Shown here one piece after another: positions 1 to 7,363 of a stretch of DNA of 64,000 nt. The translations under genes and the position numbers were made by a program. The notes under the pieces are model-generated. The model saw only the letters and a program-made list of their open reading frames with translations. It was not told the DNA's origin and did not search any database. Within the stretch, counting starts at the first letter, position 1, and the number at the start of each line of letters is the position of its first letter. This DNA is from Aggregicoccus sp. 17bor-14 (lineage in GTDB: Bacteria > Myxococcota > Myxococcia > Myxococcales > Myxococcaceae). The stretch covers positions 186,001 to 250,000 of the forward strand of contig NZ_VJZZ01000001.1 in the NCBI RefSeq assembly GCF_009659535.1. The letters are read 5' to 3'.

Positions 1-374
1 GCGTCCGGCGCGGCGAGCAGTGCCTCCACCTCGTCCAGCGTGAGGAACACGGGGAGCTTGCGCGGGGAGCGCGGGGTGTCCAGGTCCTCGGTGGGGTCCC
101 GCTCGGCGAGCCGCTCGGCCACGAGGAAGCGATGCAGCTGGCGCACGGCCGCGAGGTGGCGCGCCTGGCTGCGCTTGCTCAGCCCCCGGCGCCCGAGTGC
201 CGCGAGGTGCGCGGAGACGTCCTCGCCCTTCACCCGGGTGAGCTCCGAGACGCCGCCCTTGCGCAGATCGGCGAAGTACGCGGTCAGGTCCGCCGCGTAG
301 GCGTCCACCGTCTTGCCGGAGAGCCCCCGCTCGGAGCGGATGAAGGCGACGAACGCATCGAGATGGCCTTCCAT
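1..374 (-). CDS. xerD: Tyrosine recombinase XerC/XerD, N-terminal part (cut by window edge)
   Basis: Reading left from an ATG whose complement is 372-374, the frame stays open to the window edge and gives about 124 residues. They form the SAM-like N-terminal DNA-binding domain of Xer recombinases: a helix with ERGLSGKTVDAYAADL, then RHLAAVRQLHRFLV, then a linker ending LPVFLTLDEVEALLAAPD, which normally leads into the catalytic domain. Xer proteins resolve chromosome dimers at dif with FtsK. The catalytic R-H-R-Y residues lie outside the window, so activity cannot be judged. The linker before the catalytic domain resembles XerD slightly more than XerC; this is a weak distinction. Confidence 0.85.
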   Translation of the reverse strand, partial: MEGHLDAFVAFIRSERGLSGKTVDAYAADLTAYFADLRKGGVSELTRVKGEDVSAHLAALGRRGLSKRSQARHLAAVRQLHRFLVAERLAERDPTEDLDTPRSPRKLPVFLTLDEVEALLAAPD

Positions 375-421
375 GACGCCGCACAGGGTAGCGGAGCCCG
401 GCCCGCGGGCAAGCTTCCGCC

Positions 422-1030
422 CTACTCGAGCTTGCCCTTGCCCTCGCGCAGCACCTCGAGCTCGTCGCCGATGAGCGAGAGCACCGTGGAGGGCTCGGCC
501 ACGGTGACGCCGCCGTCGAGGATCAGATCCAGGCCGTGGCCCAGCAGCTCCTTGATCTCCTTCGGATCGATGAGCGGCTCGCCCTCGCGGTTCGTGGCCG
601 AGGTCGTCACCAGCGGGTGTCCCAGCCCCGCGGCGAGCGCGCGTGCGAGCGGCGCGTCCGGCACCCGGATGCCCACCTGCTTCTGCTTCGTCATCATCAT
701 CTCCGGCACCTGGCGGGTGGCCGGGAGGATGAACGTGAAGGGCCCGGGGGTGAGGCTCTTCATGGTGCGGTACGCGAAGTTCGACACCAGCGCGTACTTC
801 GCCACGTCCGAGAGATCCGGCACGAGGAAGGAGAGCGGCTTCTTGCGGTTGCGCTCCTTGAGCACGTAGAGCTTCTCGATCGCCTTCTTCGAGAGGAGAT
901 CACACCCCAGCCCGTAGTAGGTGTCCGTGGGGTAGGCGATCACGCCGCCCTTGCCCAGCAGCTCCACGGCGCGCTCCACGTGGCGCGGCTGCGGGTGGAC
1001 GGGATCGACCTCGAGGATGGGCGCGGGCAT
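422..1030 (-). CDS. yciO: YciO/Sua5/YrdC family protein (threonylcarbamoyl-AMP synthase fold)
   Basis: A 202-residue single-domain member of the YrdC fold. TsaC/Sua5 members make threonylcarbamoyl-AMP from threonine, bicarbonate and ATP for t6A modification of ANN-decoding tRNAs. Visible family marks are GGVIAYPTDTYYGLGC near residue 29, the K-x-R region ERNRKKPLSFL, TPGPFTFILPATRQVPE, and the SxN-like loop TTSATNREGEP. The wording TPGPFTFILPAT and the PDLSDVAKYA segment resemble the YciO subfamily more than canonical TsaC; E. coli YciO does not fully replace TsaC, so the t6A role is an inference. The start is ATG at 1030. The divergence and spacing suggest it is transcribed apart from the antiporters upstream. 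Confidence 0.85.
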   Translation of the reverse strand: MPAPILEVDPVHPQPRHVERAVELLGKGGVIAYPTDTYYGLGCDLLSKKAIEKLYVLKERNRKKPLSFLVPDLSDVAKYALVSNFAYRTMKSLTPGPFTFILPATRQVPEMMMTKQKQVGIRVPDAPLARALAAGLGHPLVTTSATNREGEPLIDPKEIKELLGHGLDLILDGGVTVAEPSTVLSLIGDELEVLREGKGKLE

Positions 1031-1040
1031 TCGCGGGCTC

Positions 1041-2339
1041 CTACACCGTTTCTCCCGCGGCGTCCCCGCGGATTTCCCCGCTGCGCTGCAGCGCGCGGCG
1101 GGTGAGCACCGGGCCCACCAGCTCGTGCGCCGTCACCATGGCCACGATGAGCACCTCCACCGCGGCGCCGAACTCCGGGAAGGTGCGCGCGATGAGCGAG
1201 GCCAGGCCGAAGGTGACGCCCGCCTGCGAGATGAGCCCCAGCCACAGGTAGCTGCGCAGCCGCGGGTCCTCCCGCGGCGCGAAGCGGCGGCAGCTCACGA
1301 AGATGGTGAGCGCGCGCACGCCCACGAGCAGCAGCGCTGCCGGCCCCACCTCGCGCAGGGTGTTCAGGTGCAGGCCCGCCCCGGCCGCCGCGAAGAAGAG
1401 CGCGAACACCGGGAGGCTCGCGCGCTGGATGGCCTGGTGCAGTCGCTCACCCGAGCGCTCGTCGAGGTTCGCGATGAGCGCGCCGGCCGAGAGCGCCACG
1501 AGCAGCGGGGACAGGTGCAGGTGCGCGCCGGCCTCCGCGGACGCGAAGCCCAGCCCCACGATGAACAGCGGCAGCTCCGCCTTCACCCGGCGCATGTAGA
1601 GCAGCAGCACCAGCGCGAGCAGCGCCCCCAGCCCCACGGAGCCGAACAGCTCCCACCCCACCCCGCCCAGCAGGCCCACCACGTCGAAGCCCGCGCCGAA
1701 GCTCGCCCGCGCGAGGCCCGCCGCCACCGCGAAGGCCACCATCACGAAGAGGTCTCCGATGATGACCAGCGCCATCAGGAACTCGGTGAAGGTGCCGCGC
1801 GCCTGCGTCTCCTGGACGATCGCGATGGTGACCGTGGGCGAGAAGGACACCACGACGGTGGCCGTCAGCGCGCTCACCGCGAGCGCCTGCGGCAGGGTGA
1901 GCACCGCGAGGAAGGGCAGCAGGGGCCTGAGCAGGAAGAGCGCGATGCCCGTGCTGATGAAGGTGAGCCCGCACACCGAGGCGCAGAGCACGGAGACGCG
2001 CACGCCCACGCGCCGCAGCAGCCCGAGCCGCATCTCGGTGCCCGCCACCAGCGCGATGAGGCTCACCGCGAGCCCCTTCACCAGCTCGAGCCCGGCCACC
2101 CCCTCCTTGGGGATGAAGCCCAGGGCGTAGGGCCCCACCACGACGCCGATCAGCAGGTAGCCGGTGAGCCGCGGCAGCCCTACCCCCTTGGCCACCTTGC
2201 CCGCGAAGAGCCCGCACAGCAGCAGCGCCCCGGCCGCGAGCGTCACCGGGGTGCCGCTGTCCGCGCGCCACACCTGCGCGCGCACGATGATCGCGAGCAG
2301 CCCGATGAGGAAGCCGAGCCGCAGCAGCGCCCCCTTCAC
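1041..2339 (-). CDS. CPA2-type cation/proton antiporter, membrane domain only
   Basis: A 432-residue polytopic protein with about 12 hydrophobic segments, matching the membrane domain of the CPA2 (Kef/Nha-like) sodium or potassium/proton exchangers; no C-terminal RCK/TrkA domain is present. Family-typical segments are GLPRLTGYLLIGVVVGPYALGF near the N-terminus and SFSPTVTIAIVQETQ before a helix with VIIGDLFVMVAFAV. That helix carries a single GD where electrogenic exchangers have DD. The GTG start overlaps the stop of the upstream paralogue by four bases (2336-2339, GTGA), so the two genes are probably translationally coupled. Transport substrate cannot be told from sequence. Confidence 0.85.
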   Translation of the reverse strand: MKGALLRLGFLIGLLAIIVRAQVWRADSGTPVTLAAGALLLCGLFAGKVAKGVGLPRLTGYLLIGVVVGPYALGFIPKEGVAGLELVKGLAVSLIALVAGTEMRLGLLRRVGVRVSVLCASVCGLTFISTGIALFLLRPLLPFLAVLTLPQALAVSALTATVVVSFSPTVTIAIVQETQARGTFTEFLMALVIIGDLFVMVAFAVAAGLARASFGAGFDVVGLLGGVGWELFGSVGLGALLALVLLLYMRRVKAELPLFIVGLGFASAEAGAHLHLSPLLVALSAGALIANLDERSGERLHQAIQRASLPVFALFFAAAGAGLHLNTLREVGPAALLLVGVRALTIFVSCRRFAPREDPRLRSYLWLGLISQAGVTFGLASLIARTFPEFGAAVEVLIVAMVTAHELVGPVLTRRALQRSGEIRGDAAGETV

Positions 2340-3550
2340 GCGGCCTCCTGCGGGGGCGGGGATGCCGGATGCGCGGCTTCACCGAGCAGCGCCCGGAACG
2401 CCCGCTGCGCCAGCAGCTCGTTCACCAGCGCCCCCAGCACCGCCACGTCGAAGAGGTGCTGCGAGCTGCGCCCGGGCACCAGCTGCAGGTACTCGAGCAC
2501 GAGGCACACCGCGAGCCCCCCCTGCGCGATCAGCGCGTAGCCGAGCTTCGGGGGGAGCGAGAGGCGGGGCCCGGCGAGCCGCGCCGCCGCCGCGCCTCCC
2601 ACCAGCTTGCCGAGGAAGCGCAGGCCGAGGAACACCGGCACCAGCAGCCAGGCCACCGTGTCGCGCAGGTCCAGGAAGCTGCCGGCGAGGAACACCAGGA
2701 TGAGGTAGGCGGGCCGCTCGAAGCGCCCCAGCGCACGCGCCACCTGCCCCACCGTGCGGGCGCTCATCAGGGTGAGCGTGGCGCCGCAGGCCACCCCCGC
2801 GAGCAGCGCCGAGATGCGCAGGTACGCGGCCGCGCCGGACACCAGCGCCACCCCGCCCAGCAGCGTGGCCGCGAGCTCCGCCGGATCCCGGGTGCGCCGC
2901 GTGAGGTAGGCGAGCAGCGCGCCGCAGGCGAGCCCCGTCACCAGCGCGACCGCGACGAGGGTGAGCCCCTCGCCTGCCGTGCGGGCCGCGCCCAGCGCGA
3001 GCGCGAGCGCGAGGACGCCGAGGCCCACCACGTCATCCAGGGTGGTGAGCAGCGCGATGGACAGCCCCCGCAGCCGCGAGAGCCGTCCGCTGCGGTAGCC
3101 GAACACGGCGAAGTGCCCCGAGGAGAGGCTGGCCGCCGCCCCCAGCAGCGCCGCGGCGCCCGCGGCGCCCGTGGGCGGGAGCGAGGAGCTGAGGATCAGG
3201 GGCAGCGAGAAGGGGGCCGCCACGAACAGGAAGGCAATGGCCGCGTGGGCCGCCCCCGCGCCCACCACCGGCAAGGGCAGCAGCCGCAGCAGGCGCGGGT
3301 CCAGGTTCAGCCCCACGATCACGCCGGCGAGCCCCAGCCCCAGCGCGACCACGGGCCGCAGGGCCTCGAGATCCTGGCGGGTGAGGACGCCGGCGAGGCC
3401 CGGGCCCAGCAGGGCGCCGAAGACCAGGAAGAGCAGGCCGCTCGCCGCGAGCTGCGCGAGCGCGGGGAAGCGCGCGGGATCGAGCACCGTGCGGCTCGAG
3501 GCGAGCATGGAGAGCGCCGCGACGGCGAGAAAGACGAGCAGCGCTTGCAC
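2336..3550 (-). CDS. Cation/proton antiporter paralogue with DD motif
   Basis: A 404-residue polytopic protein, GTG start, of the sodium/proton exchanger superfamily and again lacking a soluble regulatory domain. The helix with ALLTTLDDVVGLGVLALALALG carries the paired aspartates expected of electrogenic, NapA-like exchangers; the downstream partner has GD at this place. A preceding loop reads SLSSGHFAVFGYRSG. It sits between a small PII-like gene 82 bases upstream and the second antiporter, which it overlaps by four bases. Two unequal antiporter subunits in one transcript could form a heterodimer, or act as two independent exchangers; the sequence alone does not decide. Confidence 0.82.
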   Translation of the reverse strand: MQALLVFLAVAALSMLASSRTVLDPARFPALAQLAASGLLFLVFGALLGPGLAGVLTRQDLEALRPVVALGLGLAGVIVGLNLDPRLLRLLPLPVVGAGAAHAAIAFLFVAAPFSLPLILSSSLPPTGAAGAAALLGAAASLSSGHFAVFGYRSGRLSRLRGLSIALLTTLDDVVGLGVLALALALGAARTAGEGLTLVAVALVTGLACGALLAYLTRRTRDPAELAATLLGGVALVSGAAAYLRISALLAGVACGATLTLMSARTVGQVARALGRFERPAYLILVFLAGSFLDLRDTVAWLLVPVFLGLRFLGKLVGGAAAARLAGPRLSLPPKLGYALIAQGGLAVCLVLEYLQLVPGRSSQHLFDVAVLGALVNELLAQRAFRALLGEAAHPASPPPQEAA

Positions 3551-3632
3551 GGGCCGGGTGCTTACACCGCTCGGCTCAGCGCGTCACCCCCGCAGTCTTG
3601 CCCCTGTCGGGTGCCCGGGAGCGGGCCGGCTT

Positions 3633-3971
3633 TCAGCTGCGCCCGTGCAAGGGCGCGCCCATCACGGGCAGCGCCACGATGCGCCCCATGGGCGGCTCGT
3701 CCGCGTCCATCTCCAGCTGCACGCGGCTCACCAGCCGCTCGACCTCCTCGCGGGGGAAGTCCGGCAGCAGGCTGACCAGGATGAGGCGATCCTCGTCCGC
3801 GCCCAGCGCCAGGCTGCGCAGGCCGGCGAACACGGGCACCTCGGCGGAGAGCGCGGCGGCGGCGCTGCGCGCGCGCACCACCAGCGGCTCGGGGATGCCG
3901 AACTCGCGCAGCCGGCGGATCGCCCGCTCCGGCTGCTCGGCTTGCTCCAGGAAGGTGAGGAAGAGGTACAC
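3633..3971 (-). CDS. Small alpha/beta protein, possible PII-like regulator of the antiporters
   Basis: A 112-residue soluble protein starting at GTG (3971). The predicted pattern is beta (YLFLTFLE), a helix (PERAIRRLREFGI), beta (PLVVRA), beta (DRLILVSLL), a helix (REEVERLVSRVQLEM), beta (GRIVALPVMGAPLHG). This double beta-alpha-beta order with a final strand fits a ferredoxin-like, PII-like fold. Small PII-like proteins are known next to membrane transporters, where they sense nucleotides, and this gene leads the two antiporter genes in the same direction. No PII T-loop or cysteine motif is recognisable, so the assignment is inference and the safe name is hypothetical protein. Confidence 0.5.
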   Translation of the reverse strand: MYLFLTFLEQAEQPERAIRRLREFGIPEPLVVRARSAAAALSAEVPVFAGLRSLALGADEDRLILVSLLPDFPREEVERLVSRVQLEMDADEPPMGRIVALPVMGAPLHGRS

Positions 3972-4011
3972 GGACCCGCCGTCTTAGCGGGTCCGCGCGC
4001 CTTCCGCCACG

Positions 4012-4437
4012 CTACTCGGTGCGATCCGGTGCCGGGCTGGACGCCCCGCTCGCGTCGACCGGAGCGGCATTCTCATCCTTGGTCATGGCCGCGCGCGCCG
4101 CGCGCTTGCCCTCTTCGATCAGCTTCTTGACCTTCTGCCCGCCCTTGCGGCCGATCTCCTCGTAGAAGTTGGGGCCACGCGTCGCCTTCACGCGGTCGCC
4201 GCCCTTCTTGCCGATCTCCTCGTAGAACTTGGCGCCACGCTCGGCCTTGACCGTCTCGCCGCCCTTGCGCCCGATCTCCTCGTAGAAGGAGCGGCCGCGC
4301 TCGGCCTTCACGGTGGCGCCGCCCTTGCGGCCGATCGTCTCGTAGAACTCGCGGCCACGCTCGTTGCGAACGGTCTCCCCGCCCTTACGACCCGCCTCGG
4401 CAACGGTCATGCTGCCCTTGTTGTCCTTGTCCGACAT
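4012..4437 (-). CDS. KGG-repeat general stress protein (GsiB/Em-like)
   Basis: A 141-residue, very hydrophilic protein of the KGG-repeat family (GsiB and plant Em/LEA relatives), associated with desiccation and general stress. After MSDKDNKGSMTVAEAGRKGG come tandem 20-residue units built on GRxFYEEIGRKGGxTVKAER, about four full copies, then a basic helix KKLIEEGKRAARAAM and an acidic tail. The open frame extends to 4584, but ATG at 4437 is preferred: GGGAG lies just upstream, and the N-terminal extension is unlike the family. Each unit is exactly 60 bases, so the repeat is nearly as regular in DNA as in protein. Probably monocistronic; the 288-base gap to the divergent neighbour holds its promoter. 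Confidence 0.88.
   Translation of the reverse strand: MSDKDNKGSMTVAEAGRKGGETVRNERGREFYETIGRKGGATVKAERGRSFYEEIGRKGGETVKAERGAKFYEEIGKKGGDRVKATRGPNFYEEIGRKGGQKVKKLIEEGKRAARAAMTKDENAAPVDASGASSPAPDRTE
4141..4380. repeat. 60-base tandem repeat inside the KGG gene, four units
   Basis: Four consecutive 60-base units start with GCCCTT at 4141, 4201, 4261 and 4321, with a partial fifth from 4381. Each encodes one 20-residue KGG unit. Differences fall mostly at third positions or in the two variable residues before FYE. Such in-frame units can change copy number by slippage or recombination without breaking the reading frame. Confidence 0.85.
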
Positions 4438-4601
4438 GTCGTCTCCCTTCACGTTCGCACCCTCCCCCTCGTTGTTCGTGCGCCTTGGGTGAAAGATGGA
4501 TCCGGAGCGCCCCAATGCAAGCAAGCCCCTTACACCGCCAGACGTCCGCAGCTGACCCCTTCCGCCCAAAAGGCAAGGCGGCACGCGGGGTTAGAGCGCT
4601 A

Positions 4602-4616
4602 CTTGTCCACGACAAG
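4602..4616. promoter_or_regulatory. Inverted repeat, possible operator between divergent genes
   Basis: CTTGTC-cac-GACAAG is a perfect 6-base dyad with a 3-base spacer, flanked on each side by AGCGCT (4595-4600 and 4624-4629). It lies in the gap between the KGG stress gene and the divergent TVP38-like gene, a place where an operator is expected. No matching regulator is encoded in the window, so the role is inference. Confidence 0.3.
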
Positions 4617-4725
4617 CGTTCCAGCGCTCGGCTGCCTGCCTGCCGCTTAACGGGGTAGAGGCGGGGTTGCGTTGCGCTGGGGGTCCCGGGCGCCCACCTT
4701 CCCTCGGGTACAAAAGGGAGGTTGC

Positions 4726-5484
4726 GTGAAGGGTCGCGGCGCGAAGTTCTGGATCAAGGTGCTCACCCCCGTCTTCGCGTCGATCGGCGGCCTGGTGGCG
4801 CTGCGCCTGCTCGGTCCGGACATCATGAGCCAGCGCGACCTGCACGAGCTGATCGCCCCGCTCGGCCGCTGGGCGCCGCTCGCCTTCGTGGCCTTCCTCG
4901 CCGTGCGTCCCCTGCTGCTGCTGCCGGGGCAGATCTTCACCGCGGTGGGCGGCATGGTGTTCGGCTCGCTCATGGCGAGCGTCTACTCGCTGGTCGGCAG
5001 CTTCCTCTCCGCCGCCCTGCTCTTCCTGGTCTCCAAGCGCTTCGGCACGCGGCTGATGAAGCGGGTCGCGGGGCCGAGCTACGGCAACCTGAAGCGGGTG
5101 GCCAAGCGCCACGACTTCAAGTTCGCGCTGCTCACCTGCATCAACCCGCTGCTGCCCACCGACGTGATGCTGGTCGCGGCCGCCTGCTCGGGGGCCCGCT
5201 TCCTGCCCACCGTGGCCGGGGTGATGCTCGGCACCCTGCCGGGCACCTTCCTCACCGCCCAGTTCGGCAGCGGGCTCGCCCAGGGCCGCACGGTGATGAC
5301 CGTGGTCTCGGGCGCCGGCATGGTGCTCTCGCTGGTGTTCGGCGTGGTGTTCGGCCGCCAGGTGTACCGGGAGCTGCAGGAGGGCGCTCCGCCCGAGCCC
5401 GCTCCCCCGGAAGGCGCGGCGGCGGACCACGGCGCCGAGGAGCCTGCACCGCTCGCCCCCTGCGCTGCGCCGCCCGCGACGTAG
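4726..5484 (+). CDS. TVP38/TMEM64 (DedA-like, SNARE-associated) membrane protein
   Basis: A 252-residue membrane protein of the TVP38/TMEM64 family, distantly related to DedA proteins implicated in lipid flipping and envelope homeostasis. Hydrophobic helices include VLTPVFASIGGLVALRLL, WAPLAFVAFLAVRPLLLLPG and the re-entrant glycine-rich region GMVFGSLMASVYSLVGSFLSA; family features are the FGTRLMKR loop and the INPLLPTDVM segment. The C-terminus is a short acidic, proline- and alanine-rich cytoplasmic tail. The frame is open from 4672, but GTG at 4726 with GGGAGG at 4716-4721 is a clear start. The gene converges on the amidase gene, with a hairpin between them. Confidence 0.85.
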   Translation: MKGRGAKFWIKVLTPVFASIGGLVALRLLGPDIMSQRDLHELIAPLGRWAPLAFVAFLAVRPLLLLPGQIFTAVGGMVFGSLMASVYSLVGSFLSAALLFLVSKRFGTRLMKRVAGPSYGNLKRVAKRHDFKFALLTCINPLLPTDVMLVAAACSGARFLPTVAGVMLGTLPGTFLTAQFGSGLAQGRTVMTVVSGAGMVLSLVFGVVFGRQVYRELQEGAPPEPAPPEGAAADHGAEEPAPLAPCAAPPAT

Positions 5485-5488
5485 GCCG

Positions 5489-5520
5489 CCGCAGGCCGCA
5501 CAGCTCCGGGGCGGCCGCGG
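5489..5520. terminator. GC hairpin between convergent genes
   Basis: The left arm CCGCaGGCCGC (5489-5499, one bulged A) pairs with GCGGCCGCGG (5511-5520) across an 11-base loop, giving ten G-C pairs. It starts 4 bases after the TVP38-like stop and ends 3 bases before the amidase stop on the other strand, so it could end transcription in both directions. There is no T-tract. Confidence 0.5.
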
Positions 5521-5523
5521 GCC

Positions 5524-7257
5524 TCAGTCCACCTTCGCCAGCTCGTTGCGATTGTTGAGGAAGCCCTCGACGCCGCGCGCGATCGCGAGCGCCACCTCCT
5601 GCTGGTACGCCGGCGAGGCGAGCAGCTTCTCCTCCTCGGGGTGCGAGAGGAACGAGGTCTCCACCAGGATGGCGGGCATCTTCACGCCCAGCAGCACGTA
5701 GAACAGCGCCTCCTTGTGCCCCAGGTCCTTGATGCCCGCGTGCCGCTGCGCGAGCTGCCCCACCAGGCTCTTCTGCACCTGGGTGGCCAGGCGGGTGGAC
5801 TCCTCGGTGTTCGCCTTGGTGGCGAGGTCCGCGAGGATGAACTGGAGGTCCGAGATGCTCTTCTCGCTCGAGGCGTTCTCGCGCGCGGCGAGCCGGATGG
5901 AGTAGCGGTCCGCCGAGGTGTTGAGCGTGTAGGTCTCCACCCCGCGCAGCTTGCGGTTCACCGCCGAGTTGCAGTGCACGGAGATGAACAGGTCGCCCTT
6001 CGCCTCGTTGGCGAAGCGCGCGCGATCCTCGAGCCGCACGAAGCGGTCGCCGTCGCGGGTGAGGATGACCTCGAGGCCGCGCTCGGTGAGCACCGCCGCG
6101 AGCCGCTGCGCCACCGCGAGCGAGACGTCCTTCTCGCGCGTGCCACCCTTGCCGATGGCGCCCGTGTCGTGGCCGCCGTGCCCGGCGTCGATGACGACCC
6201 GGCGCACCTTGAGGCCGAGCTGCTCGGCCAGGGTGAGCTCCGCCTCGCGCGAGTTGCGCGCCACCGCCTTGAGGCGCGCGCGCGCCGTGGCGCCGTCCAC
6301 CGCCGCGAGCGGCGCGGGGGCCTGCGCCGCGGGCTTGGCCTGCAGCACCACGGGCTGGGCGCGCGGCGCCGGCGCCTCCGCGGGGGCGCGCGAGGCGCTG
6401 GGCGGCGCGAGCACGGGGTCGCGCGCGAGCCGGCTGATCGCTTCGATGACGCCGGTGCCCGCGCGGGCGTCGCTCACGTTGGCCACCTCGAGCTCCGGAA
6501 CGGCCTCGGCGGGCTTCGCGTCGGCGGGCTTCGCATCAATGGCCTTCGCGTCAGCGCTCTTCGTGTCCGCAGCGCGCGCCTCCGCGACCTGCGTCTCGGA
6601 AGCCTTCGGAGCGGACGGCTTGGACTCGGAGAGCTTGACCTCGATCACCTTGGCCGCGCTCGACACCTTCGCCTTCGAGGCCACCTTGGCCTCCGCGGGG
6701 GCGTGGGGCGCGGGCTTCGCCTCGGCCACCGCGCGCTCGCGGTGGGTGGGCGCCGGGGCGGCAGGGAGCGAGGCGAGGAGCGCGCGCAGGGCGTGGGCCT
6801 GGTCTCCGCGCGGGGCCTGGGCGAGCGCGTCGGTGGCGAGCTTGCGGGCGGCCTCGGGGCGCTCCAGGCGATCCAGCTGGATGCGCGCGAGCGCGAGCGC
6901 GGCGTCGTCCGCGAGCCGGTGGCGCGGGTGCGCCTGCACCAGCCGCTCGTAGGCGTGGATGGCGCCCTGCAGATCGTCGTCCACGAGCGAGATGCGGCTC
7001 AGCTCGTTGAGCAGCTCTCCGGCGGTGAACAGCGCCTCGGGGGCGCGGTCGCTCTTCGGGTAGTCCTTGGCCACCTGGCTGAACTTCTCGGCCACGTTGA
7101 GCCAGTGGTGGCGCAGCTTGCGGCGCGCGGGGTCCGCCTTCAGCGTGTAGTACGCGCGGCGCGCCCCTTCGTAGGCATGGTCCGCCGTCTCGCGCTTGGC
7201 CGCGGCCGCCGAGGCGCACAGCAGGGGGATGAGCAGCAGCACGAGGCGCGTCGACAC
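5524..7257 (-). CDS. N-acetylmuramoyl-L-alanine amidase, AmiC type, with N-terminal helical repeat domain
   Basis: A 577-residue secreted zinc amidase that cleaves the bond between MurNAc and L-alanine in peptidoglycan. A signal peptide (residues 1-20, ending ASAAAA) is followed by a TPR-like helical region (about 25-165), a long Ala/Lys/Pro-rich linker (about 170-340) and an Amidase_3 domain (about 350-570). Zinc-ligand motifs are visible: DAGHGGHD with His360, the REKDVSLA glutamate, ISVHCN and LVETSFLSHPEE. GTG at 7257 is preceded by GGAGG. The linker holds short degenerate KAxDAKPADAK-type repeats. The N-terminal helical region probably serves as a partner-binding or divisome-targeting module; that role is inference. 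It lies downstream of mutS on the same strand, 106 bases away. Confidence 0.92.
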   Translation of the reverse strand: MSTRLVLLLIPLLCASAAAAKRETADHAYEGARRAYYTLKADPARRKLRHHWLNVAEKFSQVAKDYPKSDRAPEALFTAGELLNELSRISLVDDDLQGAIHAYERLVQAHPRHRLADDAALALARIQLDRLERPEAARKLATDALAQAPRGDQAHALRALLASLPAAPAPTHRERAVAEAKPAPHAPAEAKVASKAKVSSAAKVIEVKLSESKPSAPKASETQVAEARAADTKSADAKAIDAKPADAKPAEAVPELEVANVSDARAGTGVIEAISRLARDPVLAPPSASRAPAEAPAPRAQPVVLQAKPAAQAPAPLAAVDGATARARLKAVARNSREAELTLAEQLGLKVRRVVIDAGHGGHDTGAIGKGGTREKDVSLAVAQRLAAVLTERGLEVILTRDGDRFVRLEDRARFANEAKGDLFISVHCNSAVNRKLRGVETYTLNTSADRYSIRLAARENASSEKSISDLQFILADLATKANTEESTRLATQVQKSLVGQLAQRHAGIKDLGHKEALFYVLLGVKMPAILVETSFLSHPEEEKLLASPAYQQEVALAIARGVEGFLNNRNELAKVD

Positions 7258-7363
7258 CAGGGAGCCTCCGGGTTCGGGGACTACAGAGGTGTGGCACGCA
7301 CCCCCGGACCCGGCAAATTTTCAGCCCGCGTGCGGTGTGGGTGCGTGGGCGTGGAGTGTTCGC

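Noticed and set aside
4438-4584. Longer N-terminus for the KGG protein
   Set aside because: The extension is unlike the family and the ATG at 4437 has a clear GGGAG site.
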